Below are positions 26,201 to 35,268 of a stretch of 64,000 nt of DNA, in pieces. Within the stretch, counting starts at the first letter, position 1. Every line of letters begins with the position of its first letter. Under the pieces are notes generated by a model. It did no database searches. It had not been told where the DNA came from and saw only the letters and a list, made by a program, of their open reading frames with translations. Source of the stretch: JBAYNW01 sp041678605 (GTDB lineage Bacteria > Cyanobacteriota > Vampirovibrionia > Gastranaerophilales > Gastranaerophilaceae); assembly GCA_041678605.1 (NCBI GenBank), contig JBAYNW010000006.1, positions 1-64,000 of the forward strand. Reading direction: 5' to 3'. A program made the translations under genes and the position numbers.

Positions 26201-27784
26201 TTGATGACTATTGAAACAATCGCCGAAGACTGGAAGCCCTCAATAAATCCATGGTTAACGACCATTGCGGTTATGACGGCAACATTTATATTTGTACTTG
26301 ACGGGACAATTGCAAACGTTGCTCTGCCTCATATGGCGGGGAGTTTTTCTTCCAGTAATGACGAGGCTATGTGGATTTTAACCAGTTATCTGGTAGCCAG
26401 CGGCATAGTTTTACCCTCTGTCGGCTGGTTCAGCCATGTTTTTGGAAGAAAGACATTTTTTATTAGTTGCGTTACCTTGTTCACTGTTGCATCACTGCTT
26501 TGCGGGTTGTCTACATCTATAGAAATGATGATTTTCTCAAGAATTCTTCAGGGCTTGGGCGGGGGTGCTATTTTGCCGATAGCACAGGCAATTTTATGCG
26601 AAAGTTTTCCGAAGGAAAAAAGAGGGTTGGCAATGTCGGTTTTTGGGTTGGGCTGTATACTTGCTCCGGTGGCAGGTCCTGTACTTGGCGGCTACCTTAC
26701 AGATGCGTTTTCCTGGAATTGGATTTTTTTCATAAACATTCCGTTTGGAATTATCGCAATTATTTGTTCAAAATTGTGGCTTGAAGACCCTCCGTATGCT
26801 CAAAAACAAGGATTGAAAAAAATTGATTACGTTGGATTCGGGTTTTTAATTATTTGGCTTGCCACTTTGCAGATTGTACTTGATAAGGGTAACAACGCTG
26901 ATTGGTTTAATGCCGGCTGGGTCTGTTGGACTTTTGGACTTTCGCTGTTTGCCATGATTTCATTTTTCATTTCTCAGATTAAAAACAGGGAATCGATTAT
27001 CGATTTAGGAATATTTAAGGATAAAAATTTTGCTTACGGAACTATTTTGCTGGTTGTTGTAAATGCTGTAATGTATGCCTCTACGGCAATTATGCCGTTA
27101 TTTTTACAAAATTTGCTAGGGTATAGTGCATTTTGGAGCGGGTATGCCCTTATGCCGAGAGGGATAGGAGCACTTGTGGCCATAATTATTACAGGCTTAT
27201 TTTCAAATATTATTGATGAAAGAATTCTTGGAATAACCGGACTTCTTTGCCTGGGGGGAGCGGGACTTATGTTTGGATTTTTAAGCTTGCAGATTTCAAT
27301 GATGAATATTATTGTACCGAATTTAATTTTCGGATTTGGCATGGCTCTTTGTTTTATTCCCCTAACTACTTTATCAATGGCAACTTTAAACAATGCACAA
27401 ATGACGAATGCAAGCGGAGTCCAAAATTTACTAAAAAATATTGGCGGAGCAATCGGAACATCTCTTGTTGTAACAATGTTATCCAGATTCGGACAGGCAC
27501 ACCAATTTAGCATGGTCAAATTTTTAAACCCGCTTAACCCTGCATTTCATGCAAAGGTTACTGCGTTAAAAATGGCTTTGGCACAATATATGCACATCTC
27601 AGCCGCGGATATTAAGGCAAATTATCTTATGTACACTCAACTGCTCCAGCAATCTAATTTGTGGGCATTTATAGACGCATTTAGGATATTTGGCTTGATT
27701 GCTTTAATAATTATTCCGCTGGTATTTTTATTGGAGGGGAACAAAAAAGACCCGAACAGTGAGCATATAGCGGTGATGCATTAA
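26201..27784 (+). CDS. EmrB-like MFS drug exporter (DHA2 family), copy 1
   Basis: A 527-residue, 14-helix proton antiporter. It has the DHA2 start MTATFIFVLDGTIANVALPHMAGSF, motif C-like GLGCILAPVAGPVLGGYLTD and FINIPFG. It exports drugs or metabolites together with EmrA and TolC. It is closely similar over its full length to the second copy at 28906, with the shared block SSSNDEAMWILTSY. GAGGA precedes the ATG. Confidence 0.92.
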   Translation: MMTIETIAEDWKPSINPWLTTIAVMTATFIFVLDGTIANVALPHMAGSFSSSNDEAMWILTSYLVASGIVLPSVGWFSHVFGRKTFFISCVTLFTVASLLCGLSTSIEMMIFSRILQGLGGGAILPIAQAILCESFPKEKRGLAMSVFGLGCILAPVAGPVLGGYLTDAFSWNWIFFINIPFGIIAIICSKLWLEDPPYAQKQGLKKIDYVGFGFLIIWLATLQIVLDKGNNADWFNAGWVCWTFGLSLFAMISFFISQIKNRESIIDLGIFKDKNFAYGTILLVVVNAVMYASTAIMPLFLQNLLGYSAFWSGYALMPRGIGALVAIIITGLFSNIIDERILGITGLLCLGGAGLMFGFLSLQISMMNIIVPNLIFGFGMALCFIPLTTLSMATLNNAQMTNASGVQNLLKNIGGAIGTSLVVTMLSRFGQAHQFSMVKFLNPLNPAFHAKVTALKMALAQYMHISAADIKANYLMYTQLLQQSNLWAFIDAFRIFGLIALIIIPLVFLLEGNKKDPNSEHIAVMH

Positions 27785-27819
27785 GTTTGTGGTAGTATAG
27801 AGAAAAAGAAGGAGGAAAA

Positions 27820-28866
27820 ATGTCAAGGATTATCACAGTAAACACACTTCTGCCTGAATATTCGTATACGGAGCAAGAAGCAATTGATGTTTACACAAAA
27901 TGGGTTTCATCCCAGAGCGAAGATTTTAGAAAAAAAGCCGACAGAATATTCCATCATACGCAAATTAAATCAAAACATACGGTGGCCCCGCCTGAGGTTT
28001 TGTTGGCCCAAAGGACTTTTGAAGATACCAATAATTTATACAGAGAAAAAGCAATTGAACTCGGAACTGAGGTATTAAAACAAACATTGAAAAAATGCGG
28101 GCTAAAACCTGAAGAGTTGGACTATTTAATAACAACTTCTTGCACAGGGTTTATGATTCCATCAGTTAATGCTTATATTGCAAATAACGTCGGATTGAGA
28201 AAAGATATAAAACATCTTCCCATAACAGAATCAGGCTGTGCAGCAGGTGTAACAGCACTGATATACGCAAATGATTTGTTAAAAGCCTATCCGGACAAAA
28301 AAGTTGCAATAATTACGATTGAACTGCCAAGCAACACAATGCAGGTTAATGATTTCAGTTGGGATAATGTCGTAGGAACGGCACTATTTTCTGACGGCGT
28401 AGCCTGCGTAATTTTAGATTCAAAGCCGGAACTTTCTTACAAAATAATTGATTCTAAAATGTATCAAGTACCGAATACAACGGAAATATTAGGGTATAAT
28501 CTTACAAATTCAGGCTTAAAGATGAATTTGAATAAATGTATTCCGGAAGTTATTCAGGATAATTTTTATGAAATGGTTGTACCATTTTTGGAAAAAAACG
28601 GACTTGAAATAGGCGATGTTGACAATTTCATAATCCATCCGGGCGGAGTAAAAATTCTTGACAAGATTGAAGAATTACTTTCAGCCCACGGAAAAGATGC
28701 ACATTTATCAAGAGAAATTATGGAAAAATTCGGAAATATGTCAAGCAGCACAGTTTTATTCATTCTTAAGGAGCAAATGAAAAATAATTATATCGGTGAA
28801 AAAACTCTAATGCTAAGTTTTGGCCCCGGATTTACAGCTAATCAAGTTTTACTTGAATGGAAATAA
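27820..28866 (+). CDS. Type III polyketide synthase (chalcone/stilbene synthase-like)
   Basis: A 348-residue KAS-III-fold enzyme with the full catalytic triad of type III synthases. C140 lies in ITESGCAAGV, H273 in NFIIHPGGVKIL and N306 in KFGNMSSSTVLF. The family signature TTSCTGFMIPSVNAYI is at 105-120 and the C-terminal loop is SFGPGFTANQ. The HPGG and GNMSS context favours bacterial alkylpyrone/alkylresorcinol-type synthases over KAS III. It would extend an acyl-CoA with malonyl-CoA. It lies between two EmrB-like pumps in a MarR operon. No tailoring methyltransferase is adjacent. Confidence 0.88.
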   Translation: MSRIITVNTLLPEYSYTEQEAIDVYTKWVSSQSEDFRKKADRIFHHTQIKSKHTVAPPEVLLAQRTFEDTNNLYREKAIELGTEVLKQTLKKCGLKPEELDYLITTSCTGFMIPSVNAYIANNVGLRKDIKHLPITESGCAAGVTALIYANDLLKAYPDKKVAIITIELPSNTMQVNDFSWDNVVGTALFSDGVACVILDSKPELSYKIIDSKMYQVPNTTEILGYNLTNSGLKMNLNKCIPEVIQDNFYEMVVPFLEKNGLEIGDVDNFIIHPGGVKILDKIEELLSAHGKDAHLSREIMEKFGNMSSSTVLFILKEQMKNNYIGEKTLMLSFGPGFTANQVLLEWK

Positions 28867-28905
28867 AAATAACAAAAAATTGCCCTATATCATAAAGAGA
28901 AAAAA

Positions 28906-30492
28906 ATGACCGCTGAAAATATAATACACGAACAATGGCATCCGCCTGAAAACCCATGGCCGGCGACGCTTGCAGTAATGCTTGCGACGTTCATTTTTGT
29001 GCTTGATTCGACAATTGCAAACGTAGCCCTGCCTCATATGGCGGGAAGTTTTTCGTCAAGTAACGACGAAGCCATGTGGATTTTGACAAGTTACATGATT
29101 GCCAGCGGAATAATTTTACCTTCGGTTGCTTGGTTTAGCAGTATTTTCGGGCGAAAAGTGTTTTTTATAAATTGTATTTTGATTTTTACCATTGCTTCAT
29201 TTCTCTGCGGGCTTGCAACCTCTCTAGACCAGATGATTTTGGCGAGAATTTTGCAAGGGCTTGGAGGGGGTGCGATTATTCCGATAGCACAGGCGATTTT
29301 GCTGGAGAATTTCCCGATTGAAAAAAGACGGCTTTCAATGTCTATTTTTGCGGTTGGAGTTATTATAGCACCGATTATAGGACCTGTTCTGGGCGGGTGG
29401 ATTACGGATAATTACTCCTGGCACTGGATTTTTTACATAAACGTTCCTTTAGGTTTTTTGGCTGCGGCCTTAGCAAATATGTTTGTCGAGGACCCGCCGT
29501 TTGCAAAGAAAAAAGAAGGGCAAAGGATTGATTACGTCGGGTTCGGGTTTTTAATCCTCTGGCTTGTATGTTTGCAGGTTGTACTTGATAAAGGCCAAAA
29601 TAATGATTGGTTTAATGCCCCCTGGATTTGTTGGACCTTTACGGTGTCAATGTTTTCTATGATTGCGTTTGTCATTTCTCAACTTGTAAACAGCAAATCC
29701 ATTTTAGATTTGAAAGTATTTAAGGATAAAAACTTTGCCTTTGGGACGGTCTTGCTTGTATTGATAAGTGCAGTTCTGTACTCTTCTATTGCGATTATGC
29801 CTCTGTTTTTGCAAAACCTTTTGAGATATAGTGCGTTTTTAAGCGGCTATTCTATGATGCCGAGGGGGATAGGAAGTGTTGCGGCGATAATTGTAACTGG
29901 GATTTTTGCCAAAAAAATTGATGATAGGCTGCTGATTGCCATAGGTCTGGCACTTTTGGGTACTTCAAGTATGATGTTTGGAAATTCAAATTTACAAATA
30001 TCCATGATAAATATCCTTATTCCGAATTTTATTTTCGGTGCCGGCATGGGTTTTTGCATGATTGCCCTGAGTACGATTTCAGTTGTAACCCTAAAAAATG
30101 CTCAGATGACGAATGCGGCAGGAATTCAGGCTTTGCTCAAGAATATCGGCGGGGCAGTTGGGATGTCGATTGTTGCAACAATGATTTCCCGCTTCGGACA
30201 AATGCATCAATTCAGCATGGTAGGGTATCTGAACCCGCTGAATCCGGCATTCCAATACAAAGTTACGGCTATGACGGCGGCACTTTCAAAATACTCACAC
30301 GTTTCTCTTGCTCAAACCAAAGCTAATTACCTGATGTATGTAGAACTTCTGAAACAGTCAAATTTGTGGGCGTTTATGGATGCGTTTAGAATTTTCGGGT
30401 TGATTTGCTTCCTGATAATTCCGCTTTTATTATTTATGAAACCACATACGGCCTCGCCTGATGAAGAACCTGATATATCAGTTATTTCTTGA
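28906..30492 (+). CDS. EmrB-like MFS drug exporter (DHA2 family), copy 2
   Basis: A 528-residue paralogue of the pump at 26201. It shares MLATFIFVLDSTIANVALP, ILQGLGGGAIIPIAQAIL, the central RIDYVGFGFLILWL and the C-terminal ANYLMYVELLKQSNLWAFMDAFRIFGL. The start lies 39 bases after the polyketide synthase. The ribosome site is weak (AAAGAGA). Two pumps around one synthase suggest distinct substrates or inner-membrane partners for the same EmrA/TolC path. Confidence 0.92.
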   Translation: MTAENIIHEQWHPPENPWPATLAVMLATFIFVLDSTIANVALPHMAGSFSSSNDEAMWILTSYMIASGIILPSVAWFSSIFGRKVFFINCILIFTIASFLCGLATSLDQMILARILQGLGGGAIIPIAQAILLENFPIEKRRLSMSIFAVGVIIAPIIGPVLGGWITDNYSWHWIFYINVPLGFLAAALANMFVEDPPFAKKKEGQRIDYVGFGFLILWLVCLQVVLDKGQNNDWFNAPWICWTFTVSMFSMIAFVISQLVNSKSILDLKVFKDKNFAFGTVLLVLISAVLYSSIAIMPLFLQNLLRYSAFLSGYSMMPRGIGSVAAIIVTGIFAKKIDDRLLIAIGLALLGTSSMMFGNSNLQISMINILIPNFIFGAGMGFCMIALSTISVVTLKNAQMTNAAGIQALLKNIGGAVGMSIVATMISRFGQMHQFSMVGYLNPLNPAFQYKVTAMTAALSKYSHVSLAQTKANYLMYVELLKQSNLWAFMDAFRIFGLICFLIIPLLLFMKPHTASPDEEPDISVIS

Positions 30493-30504
30493 CTTGATGC
30501 ATGT

Positions 30505-30532
30505 GCGGAGAGAAACAAAGTTTCGATGCGGT
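30505..30532. repeat. P repeat remnant
   Basis: GCGGAGAGAAACAAAGTTTC and the following GATGCGGTAA match the outer arm of P copy 1 (positions 8-36) with few changes. It is an isolated fragment in the gap after emrB copy 2. Confidence 0.6.
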
Positions 30533-30561
30533 AAACTTAAGATTACGAATTCTTAATTATT

Positions 30562-30590
30562 TTGCTAATAAATCTTTTATAGAGTAAAAT
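30562..30590 (+). promoter_or_regulatory. Promoter placing +1 on the start codon of the TPR gene
   Basis: TTGCTA (30562-30567), 17 bases, then TAAAAT (30585-30590). Exactly six bases separate the -10 box from the ATG at 30597, so transcription would begin at the start codon. No Shine-Dalgarno sequence is present. Confidence 0.6.
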
Positions 30591-30596
30591 TATAAA

Positions 30597-31646
30597 ATGG
30601 ACAGCAAAGAAATTAACTCAAAAATCGAAGAAACCATTCTGGCGATAACAAAAGAGCCTAAGAACGTTGAAAATTACCATGTTCTTGCAAATTTGTACGG
30701 CATGGATTCCAAATTCGACAGCATGATTTCTACTTATGAAAGCCTGCTGGAGGTGAATCCTAAAGATGTTTTAGCTCTTATAAACACCGGCAGCTTGTGG
30801 TTTTACAACAAAGATTACAGAAAAGCCTTTTCTTATTACAAAAAAGCGGAAGAGCTGGAACCGTTGAATTATGCGATTTTTTTCAATATGGGAAATGTTT
30901 ATGCCGAATTGAAGAATTTTTCAAAATCTTTGTATTATTACAACCGTGCTCTTGATTTGAAAGCACCGGCCAAAGATACTTATAATGCCATAGCACGCCT
31001 GTTTTGCGACTTTGAAAATTATGTGGAAGCTGAAGTTTATTACAAACAAATTTTGTCTATAGATAAAAATGATGTAGCGGCCCATGCCGGTCTTGGCAAT
31101 ATTTATCTGAAATTATCCGACTATGAAAATGCACTCTTTCATTACAAAAAAGTTGAAGAACTCTGCTACGAAGACAAATCCATCGCTCTTTATATCGGCA
31201 AAACTCTAGCCGCAGTGGAAAGGAAAGAAGAAGCTTTTGAGTATTATGAAAAGGCCTTAAAAATGGACGGAGATAATTACAAAGCTTACATTTCTTACGC
31301 AATTTTCCAATCTGAATTCGGAAATCCTGATGAGGCAATAAAGTTGTACGGCAAAGCGATAGAGGAAAATCCAAAGATTAATACTGCCTATATCCTTCTG
31401 GGGAATTTATATTATGATTTAGGGCAGTTTGAGCCGGCATTGGAACAGTATAAAAAGGCATTAAATCTGGATTACAGCGATGCCGTTGCACATATGTCGA
31501 TTGCGAATGTCCGCTATGCCCAAAAGGATATTGAAAAAGCTCTGGTTTCGTACAGGGATGCAATTAAAATGGCTCCCGACAACGATGAATACAAGCTGGT
31601 TTACATCCAGATTTTAGATGAATATATTGATAAGAAAGAGAAATAA
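30597..31646 (+). CDS. TPR-repeat protein
   Basis: A 349-residue protein composed almost wholly of tetratricopeptide repeats, about nine units with the A-x2-Y-x4-A pattern (YYNRALDLKAP, YYKQILSIDKN, YYEKALKMDGD, LYGKAIEENPK, QYKKALNLDYS). No signal peptide is present, so it is a cytoplasmic scaffold, partners unknown. The promoter position predicts a leaderless mRNA. The next gene starts two bases after its stop. Confidence 0.88.
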   Translation: MDSKEINSKIEETILAITKEPKNVENYHVLANLYGMDSKFDSMISTYESLLEVNPKDVLALINTGSLWFYNKDYRKAFSYYKKAEELEPLNYAIFFNMGNVYAELKNFSKSLYYYNRALDLKAPAKDTYNAIARLFCDFENYVEAEVYYKQILSIDKNDVAAHAGLGNIYLKLSDYENALFHYKKVEELCYEDKSIALYIGKTLAAVERKEEAFEYYEKALKMDGDNYKAYISYAIFQSEFGNPDEAIKLYGKAIEENPKINTAYILLGNLYYDLGQFEPALEQYKKALNLDYSDAVAHMSIANVRYAQKDIEKALVSYRDAIKMAPDNDEYKLVYIQILDEYIDKKEK

Positions 31647-31648
31647 TT

Positions 31649-32071
31649 ATGCAAAAAAATTACTCAAAAAAGGAACCGCTCTTGATGGAAAAATTTATTG
31701 CCGTACTTAGTTATGTTACTTTTGGATTTGTCGGGTTTTTATGGCTGCTGCTTGGAATTTTTACAAAAAATAACCTCAGACCATACTTAAAATATCATAT
31801 TTTTCAGTCAATATTTATCTCCATTGCATATTTTCTTCTGAGTGCTCTTTTGGGACTGGTAATGAATATTCTCAGCGTAATTCCTCTGGTAAATCAGCTG
31901 GTATTGCAATTTACATTCTACCTGAATGCACCGATACTGCTCGGCTTTTCTTTAATTCAGGCTTTGATTTATGCGGTTATAATATATTTGGCCGTAACCA
32001 GTTTTCAAGGTCAATACAGTTACCTGCCATGGATTTCAGAGATTATTAAGGCTAACGTAAAAAATAGCTGA
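31649..32071 (+). CDS. Small multi-pass membrane protein (possibly Tic20/Ycf60-like)
   Basis: A 140-residue protein with three to four predicted membrane helices. The loop NNLRPYLKYHIFQSIFISI between helices one and two recalls the FIRFNxxQA loop of cyanobacterial Tic20/Ycf60-type proteins, but the resemblance is weak. An alternative ATG at 31685 has AAAGGA upstream and would remove 12 hydrophilic residues; either start is possible. It is probably co-transcribed with the TPR gene. Function is unknown. Confidence 0.6.
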   Translation: MQKNYSKKEPLLMEKFIAVLSYVTFGFVGFLWLLLGIFTKNNLRPYLKYHIFQSIFISIAYFLLSALLGLVMNILSVIPLVNQLVLQFTFYLNAPILLGFSLIQALIYAVIIYLAVTSFQGQYSYLPWISEIIKANVKNS

Positions 32072-32102
32072 GAATGTACTTTAATCCTTAATGTAAATCC
32101 TC

Positions 32103-32131
32103 TTGAAAACAACTCTGATTTGGCCTAAAAT
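32103..32131 (+). promoter_or_regulatory. Promoter placing +1 on the start codon at 32138
   Basis: TTGAAA (32103-32108), 17 bases, TAAAAT (32126-32131), then six bases to the ATG at 32138. No ribosome-binding sequence lies between them, consistent with a leaderless transcript. Confidence 0.6.
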
Positions 32132-32137
32132 GTGGGT

Positions 32138-32884
32138 ATGAAAAAGATATTAACATTACTTTTAATAGTGCTTTTTAGCACGCAGGCTTGCATTGCTCAG
32201 GCTGAAGATGAGGAAGATGTAGACAGTTATTTTACCGAAGATTCCGGAAACGTCGAGCTTCGGGGCTATTTGGAATACAACGAATCCATGCAGGAAAAAG
32301 AACCTGTCCAGCTGGAACCGGCAGAAATAAACAAAATTAATTTTACCCGACCCAAAAAAATCAGTTCAAAGACTCAGCCTGCAAATATGAAAAGGCCGAC
32401 TTTTCAGCCTATTCAGGATGGTCTGGAAGCAGCGTCAAAATTTTCTACTCAAGAGTATAATATAAGACCGGTAAATACATCTTTTAGCCAAAAGCTCGGC
32501 AATTTCAGTTTCGGTACAAATTACGATTCGTCGCTTGATAGTGCAAGTACAAGCCATTCCACCAGCGTTTTTAGTAAATATGAAGGCAAGTATTTTGCAC
32601 TGGGGACTGCTTTCTCAAAGAGTACAAACCTTAATGATCCGGCTTTTGACAGCAAGATTTTTTTCATTCCCGAGCTGAAGCTCACGAAGCATTTATCACT
32701 TTTGGACGTTATGCAGACCGATGTAAACCAAATATACAAAAAAAACGAACTTGTTTTAAGGTACACTCCGCATATGAAAAAATACGCTGATGAAGTCCAA
32801 TTTGAACTCGGAGCCGGCCAATCTTTTTATGAGGACAACTACATAAATTCTTCAGTTCGCTTTTCAACAAGGTTCAAATTGTAA
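32138..32884 (+). CDS. Secreted hypothetical protein, possible outer-membrane beta-barrel
   Basis: A 248-residue protein with a clear signal peptide (KKILTLLLIVLFSTQACIAQA). A polar acidic linker follows, then from about residue 115 alternating beta-strand-like segments (FSQKLGNFSFGTNYDSS, YFALGTAFSKSTN, ELVLRYTPHMK) ending VRFSTRFKL. The strand pattern and C-terminal aromatic position suggest a small outer-membrane barrel. An in-frame GTG at 32132 is less likely. No family is recognised. Confidence 0.65.
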   Translation: MKKILTLLLIVLFSTQACIAQAEDEEDVDSYFTEDSGNVELRGYLEYNESMQEKEPVQLEPAEINKINFTRPKKISSKTQPANMKRPTFQPIQDGLEAASKFSTQEYNIRPVNTSFSQKLGNFSFGTNYDSSLDSASTSHSTSVFSKYEGKYFALGTAFSKSTNLNDPAFDSKIFFIPELKLTKHLSLLDVMQTDVNQIYKKNELVLRYTPHMKKYADEVQFELGAGQSFYEDNYINSSVRFSTRFKL

Positions 32885-32985
32885 AATTTTTCCCCCGATT
32901 TTGTAATAATTAATAACTTGAGGTATAATAGAGTCATGGAGTTTTGAAATTTTTTTAATGCTTCCATTTGAATATTAGGGGGTCT

Positions 32986-33447
32986 ATGGCAGAAGAGTCG
33001 AAAAAGAAAAAATCGACGGTTAAGAAAAAAGTCCAAAAACCGTTGAATAACCAGGAAATTGAAACGTTAATCGACAAAACAAAAATAAAAAATAAACAAC
33101 GCAAAAACAAAATACGTGTTTATTACTCATTGTTGACCATTGTGCTTCTGATTTGTCTTGCTCAAATTGGCTTTAGTGCGATATTAAACATATCCAAAAC
33201 CATTTCTTACCAGACAAAGATAAATACAATTAAAAAGACAAAATATCAGGCTGAAAAAAGAAATGAAAAACTTAAACAGGAAATTAAAAATTTCTCATCC
33301 GCATCCAGCCTTGAATCAATTGCAAGAAATAATCTCAAAATGGCGGGAGAAGATGAAGTTCTGGTCATAATAAATACAGCTGAAGAAGCTAATTCTGACA
33401 AAAGCGGTAAAAAATCAAAACATAAAAAATTAACCGGTAAAAAATGA
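32986..33447 (+). CDS. FtsB/DivIC-like cell-division (septum formation initiator) protein
   Basis: A 153-residue bitopic protein. It has a Lys-rich cytoplasmic N terminus (about 1-45), one membrane helix (~47-68, YSLLTIVLLICLAQIGFSAIL), a coiled coil (~75-105) and the family motif SLESIARNNLKMAGEDEVLVII. The C terminus is Lys-rich. FtsB/DivIC proteins link FtsL and FtsQ at the division site. The start at 32986 follows AGGGGG. It overlaps the downstream TPR gene by four bases. Confidence 0.78.
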   Translation: MAEESKKKKSTVKKKVQKPLNNQEIETLIDKTKIKNKQRKNKIRVYYSLLTIVLLICLAQIGFSAILNISKTISYQTKINTIKKTKYQAEKRNEKLKQEIKNFSSASSLESIARNNLKMAGEDEVLVIINTAEEANSDKSGKKSKHKKLTGKK

Positions 33448-35153
33448 ACGACACTAAAATTTTAGATTACATAAAAAAATCTTTTGAGCTTAAAAATCAG
33501 GGTTATTATAAGCCTGCAATCGAGATGCTTTACAAAGCCCTTGCAATAGACGGCGATAATATGGAAATTTTGGCCCAACTTGCCCACCTTTACAAGCTTT
33601 TGGATAATTTTCAAAGGGCCATATATTATATTGAAAAAGTTTTGGATATCGACAACAAGCATTCTGATTGTCTGGTTTTACTCGAAGAAATATATCTGCT
33701 TCAAGGAGATTTGCAATCAGCAAACAGCGTTTGCGAAAGGATATACAAAATACAGCCGGACTGCCAAAATCTGGCAAAAAGAATAAATATTTTAAACAAG
33801 CTAAATGATTTTGAAAAAATAAAAGAACTGGAAAAGTCTGTTTCTGAACGTGATGATGAGATTTTGTATGAATTTGCCTATGCCTATTACAATAACAACG
33901 ATTTTCAAAAATCTATTGAACTGTTAAATTCAGGATATGAAAAAAACAGTAAAAACGAAAAAATAATGCTTCTTCTGGCCAAAATTTACTATGATACGGA
34001 AGATTTTGAAAAGTCAAAAAAAATATTTACGGATTTGGAAAAAATAAATCCGACTGCAGAAGTCACAAATTACCTCGGGCTTTTTGAATTGAACGAAAGC
34101 TGTTTTGCTCAGGCGGCAAAATATTTCATTAAGGCCCAAAAGGCAGACGCAAAAAACGCAGAATATTCGTATAACCTTGCAAGTGCCTATTTTTTAAACG
34201 GCTGGAATGATGAGGCTCTAAAATATTTCAACAGGGCGATTTGTCTGGCTCCTGATAATGTAGATTACCACTACTCTTTGGCGTATTTGTATTATCAAAA
34301 AAAATTATACGACAAAGCTCTGTTTGAATTGGATTTTATAAAAACAATTAACAAAAATCACGAACTTTCTAACGTGTTAAGTGCAATGATAATGGCAAAA
34401 AAAGGTGATTTGTTGACAGCGAAAGACCTGTTAGAAAAAATTATTGAAAATAATCAGAAAGATGATTTTGCCTATTTTGCCTTAAGCGAAGTATACAAAG
34501 AGCTTTCTCAGATTGATTTGGCAAAACGTGCAATAAAACAGGCCATAAAACTAAATCCGGCCTCTTTAAATTACCTGAGCGAACTTGCCGAAATGGAATT
34601 TGGACAAAAAAATTATAAAGAAACCATGAAATTGGCCCAAAAAATCATTAAGCTAAATGAAAAGTACATTTATGCCTACATTGTTTCGGCAAAGGCAAAC
34701 CTTGAACTGAAAAATTTTGACAAAGTTTTTGATTCGGCTCAGGACATAATCGAATTGGACTCAAACTGCCCCGAAGGCTACTATTACAACGCACTTTCAC
34801 TTTTTGAGCAGGGTGACAAAAATTTTGCGGTAGAAAGTTTAAAAAAGGCCATTTCGCTTGACCTGAATAATGCCATGCTTTATGTAAAAATGAGCGAATT
34901 TTATCAGGATTTGGGGGATTTTAAGCTGGCCTATGAATGGGCAAAAGAAGCGGGCGAAATTGATGAGAGGAATTATAACTATAAGTGGCTGTGTGCAAAA
35001 CTGGCTTCTGCCCTGCATAATCAGGATGAAGCAGTAAAATATTATTCACAAAGTTACAGGCTGGGCAGTTTTGACAAAGATTTGGCGAAAGATTATGCAA
35101 AATATTTAACCTCGATTGGCAGGGAAAAGCAGGCAGAGAAGGTTTTAAAATAA
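33444..35153 (+). CDS. Large TPR-repeat protein
   Basis: A 569-residue protein of roughly 15 tetratricopeptide repeats, for example AIEMLYKALAIDGDN, AIYYIEKVLDIDNKH, ALKYFNRAICLAPDN and AVESLKKAISLDLNN. There is no signal peptide or membrane helix. It is translationally coupled (ATGA) to the FtsB-like gene, so a role in division or envelope assembly is plausible but inferred only from that coupling. Confidence 0.87.
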   Translation: MNDTKILDYIKKSFELKNQGYYKPAIEMLYKALAIDGDNMEILAQLAHLYKLLDNFQRAIYYIEKVLDIDNKHSDCLVLLEEIYLLQGDLQSANSVCERIYKIQPDCQNLAKRINILNKLNDFEKIKELEKSVSERDDEILYEFAYAYYNNNDFQKSIELLNSGYEKNSKNEKIMLLLAKIYYDTEDFEKSKKIFTDLEKINPTAEVTNYLGLFELNESCFAQAAKYFIKAQKADAKNAEYSYNLASAYFLNGWNDEALKYFNRAICLAPDNVDYHYSLAYLYYQKKLYDKALFELDFIKTINKNHELSNVLSAMIMAKKGDLLTAKDLLEKIIENNQKDDFAYFALSEVYKELSQIDLAKRAIKQAIKLNPASLNYLSELAEMEFGQKNYKETMKLAQKIIKLNEKYIYAYIVSAKANLELKNFDKVFDSAQDIIELDSNCPEGYYYNALSLFEQGDKNFAVESLKKAISLDLNNAMLYVKMSEFYQDLGDFKLAYEWAKEAGEIDERNYNYKWLCAKLASALHNQDEAVKYYSQSYRLGSFDKDLAKDYAKYLTSIGREKQAEKVLK

Positions 35154-35268
35154 AATTTTCCATTGTGACTAACGGCGATTTGTCATTAAAATAAAACAAT
35201 GTTATACTATGATTATAGTAAGATTATAGTAATTTTTTGTTGAAAACAAAAATAGTTGGGAGATTTAC

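Noticed and set aside
27034..27519. 161-residue antisense open frame under emrB copy 1
   Set aside because: It lies wholly opposite a strongly conserved MFS gene and shows no recognisable domain; it is a shadow of the membrane-protein codon pattern.
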